In this document: piece after piece, positions 32,578 through 40,729 of the stretch
Layout of the letters: each line of letters opens with the position of its first letter
Position numbering within the stretch: the stretch's first letter is position 1
From: an uncultured Oscillospiraceae bacterium
GTDB lineage: Bacteria > Bacillota > Clostridia > Oscillospirales > Oscillospiraceae
Assembly (NCBI GenBank): GCA_947624895.1
Contig: CANQMK010000003.1
Location: 1-59,204, forward strand
Length of the DNA stretch: 59,204 nucleotides
Direction: 5' to 3'
Program-made: the position numbers and the translations under genes
Notes under the pieces: model-generated
Databases searched by the model: none
Told to the model about the DNA's origin: nothing
Seen by the model: only the letters and a program-made list of their open reading frames with translations

Positions 32578-33288
32578 TTATCTCCTTTCCTCGTTGCTCT
32601 CTCCCCGGTCGAGGAACTGGACGGAGCCGGCCACGCACTCATAGACCAGTCCATCATCGTCCTCGACCAGGGCCGTTGTGTAGTTGCCGGGGCCATCCTC
32701 GAACTCCTCATAGTTGACACCCCAGCGGTGGAACACGCCGGTCACCTCGACCATTCTTCCCTGCTTGTAGTAGCAGGCCCGGCAGGGACGGAGCTGGTCG
32801 ACCGGGGACCGCTCCTCCTCAAGCACGGTCACCATGCCGACGCCAAGCTCCCGTTCCAGCTCTTCTCTCTGTTCCTGGGTGAGCTCACCTATGCAGATTT
32901 TGGCGCAGTCCTGCATCTGCAAGGCAGGGTCCTCAACCCAGCTTTTGAAGCTCTCGATCTGGCCGATCAGCTTCCCGGCGTTCCCTCTGAAACAAATGGC
33001 TCTATCGTCGATGTAGCACAGCGCCGGCGGCTTCTCTTTGCAGACATCATCCACCACAATGCCGTTCTCGACAAGATAGGCTCGCACCGCCCGGATGCCG
33101 CTGTCCGTGGAACAGCGGGTGGACACCACGACCACCCGGTAACCCTTGTTCCTGATCTCGTCGATGGCCTCCCGGATGCCGGGAACGGCAGGGTCAGGAA
33201 TTGCCTCCTGACCCTGCCAGCCGCTCTTGTAGGAATGGATGACGCCGTCAAAGTCCATGACGACGGTAGGCTTATAGGGCTTATCCAT
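32578..33288 (-). CDS. HAD-like phosphatase with extra C-terminal domain
   Basis: 236 residues. VVMDFDGVIHSY (nucleophile Asp), VVVSTRCS and ALCYIDDRAICFRGN match HAD motifs I-IV. It resembles phage HAD phosphatases, possibly of the polynucleotide-kinase-phosphatase type. Residues ~150-236 hold CRACYYKQGRMVEVTGV and are not assigned. Confidence 0.82.
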   Translation of the reverse strand: MDKPYKPTVVMDFDGVIHSYKSGWQGQEAIPDPAVPGIREAIDEIRNKGYRVVVVSTRCSTDSGIRAVRAYLVENGIVVDDVCKEKPPALCYIDDRAICFRGNAGKLIGQIESFKSWVEDPALQMQDCAKICIGELTQEQREELERELGVGMVTVLEEERSPVDQLRPCRACYYKQGRMVEVTGVFHRWGVNYEEFEDGPGNYTTALVEDDDGLVYECVAGSVQFLDRGESNEERR

Positions 33289-33303
33289 TCTCGTACCCCT
33301 CTC

Positions 33304-33456
33304 TTAAATCACGGTGTCCAGGTTGGGGTCGTAGCGGCCAACGTAGCCGCTCTCATCGAAGATGAGCCGGTAGCCGTCGGGGAGCTCGATGTAGTAGCGC
33401 CCCTCGTGCTCAACGTCCTCGATCCTCTTGCCGGTGATTTCCACGATGCCTTCCAT
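33304..33456 (-). CDS. Very small protein, 50 aa
   Basis: MEGIVEITGKRIEDVEHEGR then YYIELPDGYRLIFDESGYVG. Beta-rich. RBS AGGAGGTAAAAGTT precedes ATG at 33456. Unknown role. Confidence 0.72.
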   Translation of the reverse strand: MEGIVEITGKRIEDVEHEGRYYIELPDGYRLIFDESGYVGRYDPNLDTVI

Positions 33457-33520
33457 AACTTTTACCTCCTGTTTTGATTTGGGTTGTCGGTTCTTTTCTG
33501 GTTCGCCGGTTCTTACTGCT

Positions 33521-33973
33521 TCATTTCTTCCCCTCCCACTCCCAGATTCCCTGCATCCCTCTGGCCGGAATGGGGGTGTCGTACAGGACGGGGTCGGTCA
33601 GAATCCAGCCGTACCGCTTCCACCCCTTCCGCCAGTCGCCGAAGGCTTTCTCCCTGGCGGTTCCGTAGGGGCTATCCCAAAGCTCCTCGATGGGGACGCA
33701 GTCGGCGACCGTTACCTCGCCGATGATGGCCCCGTAGGGGAGCTTCGCCAGCTCATACACATTCCCAAGCCCGGCGGCTTGGAAGTGCAGCCACTCCTCT
33801 TCCGGCATCCCAAAGAAGAACTCAGGGTCTTCCTTCTTGCCGGCGTGAATGGCGAGGCGGCCACGGTAGTTGGTGCGGTAACCCCTGGTCTCCACGCACT
33901 TGAACGCCTTCCCGCTCTCATCGAGCTTGAGGGCCAGGGAGGCCCAGGGTTGGCGGATGGTCAATGCTTTCAT
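33521..33973 (-). CDS. ASCH-domain protein
   Basis: 150 residues. MKALTIRQPWASLALKLDES, CVETRGYRTNYRGRLAIHAG and YGAIIGEVTVADC fit the ASCH fold, an RNA- or modified-nucleotide-binding domain. Common in phages; exact ligand unknown. Confidence 0.85.
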   Translation of the reverse strand: MKALTIRQPWASLALKLDESGKAFKCVETRGYRTNYRGRLAIHAGKKEDPEFFFGMPEEEWLHFQAAGLGNVYELAKLPYGAIIGEVTVADCVPIEELWDSPYGTAREKAFGDWRKGWKRYGWILTDPVLYDTPIPARGMQGIWEWEGKK

Positions 33974-33986
33974 CTCTTCACTCTCC

Positions 33987-34259
33987 TCAGCTCATCTTAA
34001 TGCCGGTGCCGTGGCAGGAGGAACACTCCACGTCCTCCATCTGACCTGCGGCATCACACTTGCGGGTATTCCCAGTGCCTCCACACGCAGGGCAGAGATA
34101 CGGCTCCACGGCCTTGTTCACGACCTCGATGGCGGCGTCAATGTCGCTGATCTCCACGTCGATCTCCCGGCATTGCCGGTCGCACTCCGCCTTGATCTCC
34201 CGCTTCCTGTCCATCAGGCGCTTCCGCTTCGTTACAAGCGCAGTGATGACGTTATCCAT
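33987..34259 (-). CDS. Coiled-coil protein with DnaJ-type zinc motif
   Basis: 90 residues. The first 50 are a coiled coil (KRKREIKAECD-type); then CPACGGTG and CSSCHGTG, the CxxCxGxG zinc finger motif of DnaJ. Confidence 0.75.
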   Translation of the reverse strand: MDNVITALVTKRKRLMDRKREIKAECDRQCREIDVEISDIDAAIEVVNKAVEPYLCPACGGTGNTRKCDAAGQMEDVECSSCHGTGIKMS

Positions 34260-34500
34260 CGTTTGTCCCCTCCCATTGCTTGCGGAGGGTGCTCATCCGG
34301 CAGATGGCCTTCCCGCAAACTTGGCAGTATGCGATTTCTCCGCCGGTTATCATCTCCGTATTGTCGTACATCTCTCCGTTGTCCTGCTCCTCCTTGTTGA
34401 AGCCACAGCGCCACGGTACACGATGGTAGGTTGTCTTCGTGAAAATGCCCTCTTTGCTCCCGCAGTGTGGGCAGCAGGTGATCGGTTTTCTCTTAGCCAT
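34252..34500 (-). CDS. Zinc-ribbon protein
   Basis: 82 residues with CCPHCGSKEG near the start and YCQVCGKAIC near residue 58. Likely a zinc-bound protein. Overlaps the previous gene by 8 bp. Confidence 0.72.
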   Translation of the reverse strand: MAKRKPITCCPHCGSKEGIFTKTTYHRVPWRCGFNKEEQDNGEMYDNTEMITGGEIAYCQVCGKAICRMSTLRKQWEGTNDG

Positions 34501-35128
34501 CCTTTTCCACCTCGTCCAGGTAGGACGCCTGCATATCGGCGATATGGGTCATCACCGCCAACGGGAAGCGGTTATAGGCTTCTCCCACGGTACGCCAGCC
34601 ATCGCCGCCGTCCGGGCCCATGTGCCAACGGATCGCCATAGCCTCCTCCCGGCTCAGGCGCATGAAGCCGGAGATGATGTAGACGCTTTTCTCGCCGTGG
34701 CCGTAGGGCAGCTCATCCTCAAACTTGTACCCCATGACCGACTCCCAGATGAAGTCGCCGTTGCCATCGTGCTTGACCTGCCACTTCTGGGCGGCCTTGA
34801 CCTTCTCCGGGTCGTAGGTCTTCACGTTCTTCGGCTCCTGGTGATACACCCCAACCTTGCAGAGATCGTGCAGGAGGCCGACGATTGCCACGCTCTCCAT
34901 GCTGGGGGCGCTGAACATGGGGTTGTTCAGCTCTTCCACGCCGCTCAGGGTCTTCAACCGCTCGAAGACGTGGATGCTGTGCTCGCACAGGCCGCCGGGC
35001 CTGGACAGGTGGAACCGGGTACTGGCCGGCGCCTCGAAGAAGTCGCTGCGTTCCAGCCACTCCAAGAGCTTATCAGCACCCGGCCTGGTGATGTACTCCT
35101 TGTACAGCTCAATGAACTTGTCTTTCAT
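34493..35128 (-). CDS. HD-domain phosphohydrolase
   Basis: 211 residues. GGLCEHSIHVFERLK, then IVGLLHDLCKVGVY (HD pair) and a later H and D in AIRWHMG and MTHIADMQA form the metal site of the HD superfamily. Probably acts on a nucleotide or signalling molecule; substrate unknown. Confidence 0.88.
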   Translation of the reverse strand: MKDKFIELYKEYITRPGADKLLEWLERSDFFEAPASTRFHLSRPGGLCEHSIHVFERLKTLSGVEELNNPMFSAPSMESVAIVGLLHDLCKVGVYHQEPKNVKTYDPEKVKAAQKWQVKHDGNGDFIWESVMGYKFEDELPYGHGEKSVYIISGFMRLSREEAMAIRWHMGPDGGDGWRTVGEAYNRFPLAVMTHIADMQASYLDEVEKDG

Positions 35129-35141
35129 GTCCTTCTCCTCC

Positions 35142-35297
35142 TCAGATGATAGATGTCACGGCCACCGAGGCCAGGAACAGTGTGCCAGCGGTTGCAAACA
35201 GTGCGACAAGGCCCTTCTTGGCTTCAGGCTTCTCGGCGACTGCACCGAACGCCGAAAGCACCACCACGACCAGCATGAACCCCTGAAAGAACTTCAT
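35142..35297 (-). CDS. Small membrane protein, 51 aa
   Basis: MKFFQGFMLVVVVLSAFGAV then a polar loop and a second hydrophobic stretch (GLVALFATAGTLFLASVAV): two membrane segments. ATGA overlap with the previous gene supports the start at 35297. Confidence 0.7.
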   Translation of the reverse strand: MKFFQGFMLVVVVLSAFGAVAEKPEAKKGLVALFATAGTLFLASVAVTSII

Positions 35298-35581
35298 CAC
35301 TCGGTCCCCCCTTCCCGTATCAGCTTCTCTTCGAGGTCGTCCAGGTGGCGGAAAATCCTGTCGAGGATTACATCCGATGCCTTCTCTTGATCTGTGCCAT
35401 ATTGCGCCACCATAGATGGCTGCACCTCGCAGATAGAAACACACTCTCCTCTCTTTCCCCGGATTATCATAGAGGCACCTGGAAACGGCCCAATCCCACG
35501 GAGCTCAAAGGTGACGTAAAGCTGAACCCCTTTCTTTGCGGCCTTTATGACCATTTCTCGCAGGTCGATCATCCCGTACAT
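35297..35581 (-). CDS. Unknown phage protein
   Basis: 94 residues: LYVTFELRGIGPFPGASMII then a helical, acidic tail. No family recognised. Confidence 0.68.
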   Translation of the reverse strand: MYGMIDLREMVIKAAKKGVQLYVTFELRGIGPFPGASMIIRGKRGECVSICEVQPSMVAQYGTDQEKASDVILDRIFRHLDDLEEKLIREGGTE

Positions 35582-35856
35582 TAGCCAACGCCTCCCTTCT
35601 TTCCGGCGATGTACTCATCGACAGCGTCCCGCTTTATGCGCTTCACCACAGAGTCCGGTAGCCGCACGAGCATTGACCCGTAGTTGAACCGGTCATCACG
35701 TCTCGTAGTATCAAGGGCCTCTGCCAGCTCTTTCTCCATCCGTACCTCGCTGACCTTTTTCTCCGGGTCAACCGCCTCTAATGCGTGATACGTCTCACCG
35801 TCTTCGATGGTTTGGTAGCCGTAGTACAACTTAACATGGTACTCTTTCTGGCTCAT
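35581..35856 (-). CDS. Unknown phage protein
   Basis: 91 residues. YYGYQTIEDGETYHALEAVD and LVRLPDSVVKRIKRDAVDEY. Start at 35856, the first ATG after AAGGAGGAG; the RBS is rather far at about 10-12 bases. Confidence 0.65.
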   Translation of the reverse strand: MSQKEYHVKLYYGYQTIEDGETYHALEAVDPEKKVSEVRMEKELAEALDTTRRDDRFNYGSMLVRLPDSVVKRIKRDAVDEYIAGKKGGVG

Positions 35857-36239
35857 TCCACATACTCCTCCTTCCATGCTTCAATAGCCTCGTCACAGTG
35901 GGAGCCCTCGCACATCACCGGCTCCCCACCATAGCAATGGACGCCTCTCACTTCCTCCGGGAGCGGACAGTACAGCTCGCAAAGGTCGTCCCCGATCATG
36001 TTCTGGATTTGTTCATCCGTCTTCCCGGCATAGAACTCTCCGTTGGTGAGCCGCTCCGCTATGTAGATCTGTCCGGCGTCCACAAACAGCTCGCAGGTGC
36101 GGAGCTGCCAGGATGCTATGAAACTCTTGTGCAGAGTCTTGACCACGTTAGGTCCAAAGTGTACGATGAACCACTCATGTTCCAGGAGCTCCGCCACGCT
36201 GATGACCTGTGCACCTTTCTTGTACTTCCTTTTTGCCAT
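35853..36239 (-). CDS. Unknown phage protein
   Basis: 128 residues. Begins MAKRKYKKGAQVISVAELLE; later VVKTLHKSFIASWQLRTC and a cysteine-containing acidic end. No family assigned. Confidence 0.7.
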   Translation of the reverse strand: MAKRKYKKGAQVISVAELLEHEWFIVHFGPNVVKTLHKSFIASWQLRTCELFVDAGQIYIAERLTNGEFYAGKTDEQIQNMIGDDLCELYCPLPEEVRGVHCYGGEPVMCEGSHCDEAIEAWKEEYVE

Positions 36240-36253
36240 ACGCTTCTCCTCCC

Positions 36254-37168
36254 CTACATTCCCAGAACCGTCTTGACCTGTTCGGCTTCCAGCGCATAGG
36301 TAGTCCCGTCGCCTCCGAGCCGGTCGAAGTAGTCCTCATCGAAAAGGTCAAATTGGCCGCAGACAGCGGCCTTGTCACAGGCTTCTCCCGAACCGTAGAT
36401 GTACCAGTCCATCACGTCGTACTTGGTCTTCCAGCGGTCAAAGTGCCGCCCCTCCAGCATCTTCTCAAAGGCCCAGAGGTACGCTTTCTCGAAATTGGGA
36501 AACCGGCGGAACTCCGCCTCTATCTTGTCTGATGACGCCAGCGGGCAGCCTACGCACCCGATCCTGCTCATCCCCTCATCGTAGAGCTGGCAGTATGGGA
36601 GCTTCTCGTCGATGATGAACTCCCACACCTGGTCATCGCTCCAGTCCACAATGGGGTGGAAGAAGTTGACGCCCTTGTCGGCCTGGCAGGTCTCATACTT
36701 GGAGCGACTCTTCCGGCGGGGACTCTCCGCCTTTCGGACGCCGGTGACCGTCAGGATGCCATCTCCCCGGCCGCACACGTTCCGCTCCTTGAACTCCTGA
36801 CAGCAGTACCGGCATAGCCGGGTTGGGGGGAAGCCCTTCTTGATGATGAGCTGGAACATCGTGATCCGTGGGTCCTCCACGATCACGTCCTTATGCTCAG
36901 TCCTGATGTACCTCAGCAACTCCGGCGGGTCTACGGAGGTCCTGCTGAACCTGGCGGTGTACGGGACACCAGCCATTTCGCACAGCCGCTTGACCACGAT
37001 GCTGTCCTTCCCTCCTGAGAAGCGGAGGCACAAGCGTTGCCCGGCGGCCGCCATCGCACGGATCTCCTTTATTGCCTTGGCGACCACATCTTCTTCGCCA
37101 GTCAGCGTGTCGTACTTGAGGGCACTCGGCTGGTAGGGCCTGTTCTGCAAATACTCTTGGACGGTCAT
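36254..37168 (-). CDS. PAPS-reductase-family protein (second)
   Basis: 304 residues. FSGGKDSIVV is the PP-loop; CRYCCQEFKE and IGCVGCPLAS supply cysteine pairs that may hold a 4Fe-4S cluster or zinc, and VTGVRKAESPRRKSRSK is the family's helical motif. Closer to phage CysH-like than to the 31729 protein. Possible sulfur transfer to a nucleic acid; unproven. Confidence 0.87.
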   Translation of the reverse strand: MTVQEYLQNRPYQPSALKYDTLTGEEDVVAKAIKEIRAMAAAGQRLCLRFSGGKDSIVVKRLCEMAGVPYTARFSRTSVDPPELLRYIRTEHKDVIVEDPRITMFQLIIKKGFPPTRLCRYCCQEFKERNVCGRGDGILTVTGVRKAESPRRKSRSKYETCQADKGVNFFHPIVDWSDDQVWEFIIDEKLPYCQLYDEGMSRIGCVGCPLASSDKIEAEFRRFPNFEKAYLWAFEKMLEGRHFDRWKTKYDVMDWYIYGSGEACDKAAVCGQFDLFDEDYFDRLGGDGTTYALEAEQVKTVLGM

Positions 37169-37563
37169 CCCTCAGCCTCCCTCGTCAGCGGCAGATATGA
37201 GGTCAGCCGCACCTTTCCGTACTCATTGAACTTGGCATATTCTCTGGGCAAGCGCTTTCCAAGGCTCGGATCGTAGCATATTCCCTCATGGTAGACCACC
37301 ACATGACCATCCACCCTATCGCCTATCCGCATTTTGACGATGCTGAGGTCTGGCGGAAGTTCGCCTACTTTCAGGCGGCGGAGTTTGTCTGGGCAGTCGA
37401 AGCCGTGTCGCCGCAGGAAGCTCACCATTTCTCTTGTGTAGGAAGCGTGAGAGTGTCCGAACTCCCGGCACACATCCTCAAGCTCCATTCCAGTGAGCAT
37501 GGCGCAGCACGCCTGTCCGCAACACCCAGCGTAGGGCGGTTGTAGCACCAGCTTTATGTCCAT
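37165..37563 (-). CDS. C39-like papain-fold peptidase domain protein
   Basis: 132 residues. The start LQPPYAGCCGQACCAMLTGM has the Gln and Cys expected for the active site, with HVVVYHEGICYDP as the His region. These fit a C39-type papain-like fold. A ribosomal-peptide-like substrate or a phage-coded maturation role is possible. Overlaps the PAPS-reductase-like gene. Confidence 0.7.
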   Translation of the reverse strand: MDIKLVLQPPYAGCCGQACCAMLTGMELEDVCREFGHSHASYTREMVSFLRRHGFDCPDKLRRLKVGELPPDLSIVKMRIGDRVDGHVVVYHEGICYDPSLGKRLPREYAKFNEYGKVRLTSYLPLTREAEG

Positions 37564-37623
37564 GCCTGTCCCTCCTCAAAAGCAATTCCGGGATTCTTTC
37601 CAGCGGGGGCGCTGGATCTCGCT

Positions 37624-37842
37624 TCACGCATCCGTGTCGGTGCGCTTGCCGCCGATGGCCTTGTCCAGCTCCATCAGACGGTAGAACACCTCGACCGGGA
37701 CGATCATGTGGGTCATCTTGGCCTTGACACCGGGCTTCCAGTCGGCCTTGCCGGCCTTCACCAGCTCATACGTCTCCTCGTCCAGGATCTTCCCGGTGAA
37801 GCCCTCACCGTTGTGCAGGGCCTTAACCTTGTTCTTACTCAT
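37624..37842 (-). CDS. Unknown phage protein, 72 aa
   Basis: MSKNKVKALHNGEGFTGKIL then VKAGKADWKPGVKAKMTH. Start at 37842 after AGGAGGAAAGACG. It is preceded by the same type of operator and leader as the remote DGR target gene. Confidence 0.7.
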   Translation of the reverse strand: MSKNKVKALHNGEGFTGKILDEETYELVKAGKADWKPGVKAKMTHMIVPVEVFYRLMELDKAIGGKRTDTDA

Positions 37843-37857
37843 CGTCTTTCCTCCTGT

Positions 37858-37985
37858 TTTCATTCTGGCTATTCAAAAATAACCGATTGGCTACCTGTCC
37901 GGTAAAATAACACCCGCCTACATCCCCTGGGGCTTGCTCAAGTGAGGGAATGGTTGGCGGCAATGCCGTGGCGCTCTCTAAACGG
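37858..37985 (-). promoter_or_regulatory. Operator and repeated leader element
   Basis: Operator-like ataaccgattggctac (37879-37894), with a half-site GGCTA 22 bp lower. The element at 37914-37974 shares CCGCCTACATCCCCTGGGGC (plus strand) and TGCCGTGGC with the copy before the DGR target gene. -35/-10 not clear. Confidence 0.6.
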
Positions 37986-38021
37986 GTCGTTCTTTCCGTT
38001 CTCGGTTGGCGTGGCCGCCGT

Positions 38022-38243
38022 TCAGCTCACGCCTCCCTTTATGTAGAAGTCAGCGGCCTCCTCGACCGTCGTATCATCGAAGCACTCGGTAATCTGCCGG
38101 GAGACCTTCTGGATGGTCTCCGCATCAAGGCCAGCCCTTTGCATAGCCATGATGGCGTAGCCCTTGCAGGCGTCATTGCGCCACGGGCCGTCCAGGTATC
38201 GCAGGTCTTCCTTCACAGGGTCGACCACTCTGGCCTTAATCAT
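38022..38243 (-). CDS. Unknown small phage protein
   Basis: 73 residues: MIKARVVDPVKEDLRYLDGP, WRNDACKGYAIMAMQRAGLD. A helical protein seen in Clostridia phages without known role. Start at 38243. Confidence 0.7.
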   Translation of the reverse strand: MIKARVVDPVKEDLRYLDGPWRNDACKGYAIMAMQRAGLDAETIQKVSRQITECFDDTTVEEAADFYIKGGVS

Positions 38244-38479
38244 CGTTGCAAACCACCTCTCCTGTTTCTCGCTCGTTCCCTGCGAGCCGTCCTGTTTCGC
38301 CGGATCCTCTCCATTTCCCGCTGGCATATCTCGTTGTCGTCTTCCTTCTCCGGCAGGCTGTCGATCCACCGGCGCAATGGCGGGATAAGCGGCAGGACGT
38401 AGTCGGCGATGATGCCGCCGACGCCCAGGATGCCGAGATAGACGGCAAGGAAACCCAGGAGAAAAACAAGGTCTTCCAT
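38240..38479 (-). CDS. Membrane protein with basic tail
   Basis: 79 residues. MEDLVFLLGFLAVYLGILGV then GGIIADYVLPLIP: two membrane segments, and a strongly basic end (RRNRTARRERARNRR). ATG at 38479 after GAGAGGTGAATCGG. Confidence 0.7.
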   Translation of the reverse strand: MEDLVFLLGFLAVYLGILGVGGIIADYVLPLIPPLRRWIDSLPEKEDDNEICQREMERIRRNRTARRERARNRRGGLQR

Positions 38480-38484
38480 CCGAT

Positions 38485-38655
38485 TCACCTCTCGCTTTCT
38501 ACCGTAAACGTGACTGTGTGGCCGGGGTTCTCTGCGATCAGCTTCTTCTTCAGGTCGTCGACCATCATATTGTTGTCGAGGGCCGCCTGAACCACATCCA
38601 CCAGCTTCTCACCGTCCAGGTATGCCCAGACGGTCTTGCGCTTTCCTCTCTTCAT
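38485..38655 (-). CDS. Very small protein, 56 aa
   Basis: MKRGKRKTVWAYLDGEKLVD, then VVQAALDNNMMVDDLKKKLI. Found between two small genes with short spacing; no family known. Confidence 0.72.
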   Translation of the reverse strand: MKRGKRKTVWAYLDGEKLVDVVQAALDNNMMVDDLKKKLIAENPGHTVTFTVESER

Positions 38656-38657
38656 CG

Positions 38658-38882
38658 TCACGCCTCCTGTTGCCCAATCCGAGCTCCGACATATACGGCG
38701 ATGCAGGGACGGGCTCTTCCGTTGACGATGTTGTCGTCCATCTCCACGGAGACCACCTCGCAGTCATCGAAGATGTCTCGCCTCGGAACCGGCCTGCCAT
38801 CCTGCCAGTAGGCGATGGTCGACGCCGGCGAGAGTATGGCGTCCAACTGTGCGACTGTGATTTTCTGTTGCTTCTTTTCCAT
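38658..38882 (-). CDS. Unknown phage protein, 74 aa
   Basis: KKQQKITVAQLDAILSPAST, then WQDGRPVPRRDIFDDCEVVS. Beta-rich end (CIAVYVGARIG). No family recognised. Confidence 0.68.
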   Translation of the reverse strand: MEKKQQKITVAQLDAILSPASTIAYWQDGRPVPRRDIFDDCEVVSVEMDDNIVNGRARPCIAVYVGARIGQQEA

Positions 38883-38895
38883 GCCAATTCTCCTT

Positions 38896-40065
38896 TCATG
38901 CGGCCACAGAGCAACGGGTGATGATGGTCTGCTTCACCCCGTCCCGCTCCTTGTGGTCCTTGACTGTCGCTTTGAGAACCTCTCCGCCGATTGCATCACA
39001 CGGACGGGACGCATACCAAACAAACTCGTTCCCGCTCTCATCCGTGAACTTGTAAAGCCAGGTTGTCCCGTAGTAGCCATCCCAGGAGGTCAGCAGTTGT
39101 GCCGCTGCAACCTTGATGGAAAGCCGTTCACCGACAGCGCCGACATACTTGGAATTGGTAGCCGCCATCTGACGGTCGGCCTCACGCTTCGCTTCACGGG
39201 CCGCCCTCTCTTTGTGACGCTTGAGCGCCACGGGCATATACGCCAGACGCCCGAAGTGTCTCCGCTTTGCATATCCCGATTGCACGAGCGGAACGCAGTC
39301 ACGCTCCGGTCCGATTATTCCTTCCACATCCATCGTAATCAGCCAGTCAACGATCTCCTGTGCCACGCTCAAGCCCTCGGCAGACGGCTCTTTACCATCC
39401 AGTACCCGGTCGGTTGCCATCTCACGGGTGCTGTTGAGTTCGTCACTCTTGCGGTAGCCGAACTCCTTCACGACATCATAGGCGTGGGCGAGGACAACTC
39501 GGACATCGTACATCTGGGCCGGGTTCCTGCTTTCCCATTCTCCGATCATGCAGTCCATGCCACCGGCCATCAAATCTCTGACTTCTGCCCACATAGCGGT
39601 GGTGGCTGGGCTGATCCCCGTGTAATCTTTCAGGCAGGTTCGTCCGACCTGCCGGTACTCGCCCTGCTCATTTTCGCACATGAATGTCACCGAGCGAGGC
39701 CGCTTGACGTGGCAGTGGTCACATCCAGCGTCCACCGAATACCATTCAGGCAGGACGGGATGACCACCGAAGCCGGTGACGATGTTGCCCTTCTCTCCGT
39801 GCTCGATCTTGGCGCATACAGTCCATCCGTTTGCCTTGATGAGCCCATCGCACTCCACCACAAAGTCAACGGCGGCTACCGTGTAACGGTTGACCTCGTG
39901 AACGGTTCCATCAGGGCCGGCATCCATCACCCGGACAACCTCCGGGTGCTCCTCGCTGACCGTATATGAGAACGGGATTTCGTAGCCAGCGGCCTTCTTG
40001 GCAAGCCGGTCGAGCTTCTTTTTGACCTCCTCGGCCGCCTCTGCGTAAACGGCGAACCTTTCCAC
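38896..40065 (-). CDS. Conserved mobile-element protein with Cys/His cluster
   Basis: 389 residues. CDHCHVKRPRSVTFMC near residue 115, then YRQVGRTCLKDYTGIS, is a distinctive metal-binding cluster I recognise from plasmid and phage proteins of unknown role. A helical middle (ALKRHKERAAREAKREADRQ) and a C-terminal beta part (TWLYKFTDESGNEFVWYA). It may bind single-stranded DNA, which is a guess. Confidence 0.75.
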   Translation of the reverse strand: MERFAVYAEAAEEVKKKLDRLAKKAAGYEIPFSYTVSEEHPEVVRVMDAGPDGTVHEVNRYTVAAVDFVVECDGLIKANGWTVCAKIEHGEKGNIVTGFGGHPVLPEWYSVDAGCDHCHVKRPRSVTFMCENEQGEYRQVGRTCLKDYTGISPATTAMWAEVRDLMAGGMDCMIGEWESRNPAQMYDVRVVLAHAYDVVKEFGYRKSDELNSTREMATDRVLDGKEPSAEGLSVAQEIVDWLITMDVEGIIGPERDCVPLVQSGYAKRRHFGRLAYMPVALKRHKERAAREAKREADRQMAATNSKYVGAVGERLSIKVAAAQLLTSWDGYYGTTWLYKFTDESGNEFVWYASRPCDAIGGEVLKATVKDHKERDGVKQTIITRCSVAA

Positions 40066-40080
40066 GGTTTGTTCCTCCTC

Positions 40081-40416
40081 TCAGTAGGTGCTATGGGCAC
40101 TGCAAGCCATGCTGTGAATAACGCCAGCGATGGCCTCTTCGATGGTGCCGTAGTCGTGCCAGTGCTTCGGGCCGACAAACCCATAAGCCTTGCTGCCGCT
40201 TGGGATTGTACCGATGACGGTAACCTCGCCGCCGTCTTCCTCAAGTACCTCGACGGTGAATGGGTCCTTCTCGCCGATGTAGTCCAGGTAGCCCCAGCCG
40301 ATACGGATCACGGTCTTGTTGACCGCCTTGAGGCTCCAGCTCCAGTTCTTGTCGGCCTCACGCTCTTTGGCAACCGCCTTTCGGACGGTATCCTTGTACT
40401 CCCTCAGGTCGATCAT
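40081..40416 (-). CDS. Unknown phage protein
   Basis: 111 residues; WGYLDYIGEKDPFTVEVLEE and FVGPKHWHDYGTIEEAIAGV. Family not recognised. Confidence 0.68.
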   Translation of the reverse strand: MIDLREYKDTVRKAVAKEREADKNWSWSLKAVNKTVIRIGWGYLDYIGEKDPFTVEVLEEDGGEVTVIGTIPSGSKAYGFVGPKHWHDYGTIEEAIAGVIHSMACSAHSTY

Positions 40417-40497
40417 GGTTCATTTTCCTCTCTGCCCTGCCATCATCAGCACCGGTGGGGCGGTTCCGGTGGACGCCCTATCGGGCGTTTCGGCTTG

Positions 40498-40698
40498 TTA
40501 TGCGTACTCGGTGACTGCGTCGTGGCAGTGTGCGTATCTCTCTGCAACCGAGCCGTCCGGGTTGTCGAAGACCACGACCCGCTTTGCGAGCCAGCCGAGC
40601 TTCAGGCCGTAAAACTCGTTCAGCATATCCAGCATCCCTTGCGCTCTGTCGAAGTTCTCCTGAGCGACCATATTGATTTTACGAATTTGCTCTACCAT
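40498..40698 (-). CDS. Unknown small protein, first gene after P4
   Basis: 66 residues, helical: MVEQIRKINMVAQENFDRAQ. It follows promoter P4 directly; RBS AAAGGAAAAGACA. Role unknown. Confidence 0.7.
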   Translation of the reverse strand: MVEQIRKINMVAQENFDRAQGMLDMLNEFYGLKLGWLAKRVVVFDNPDGSVAERYAHCHDAVTEYA

Positions 40699-40729
40699 TG
40701 TCTTTTCCTTTCCGGCCTTTTGGCCTCCG

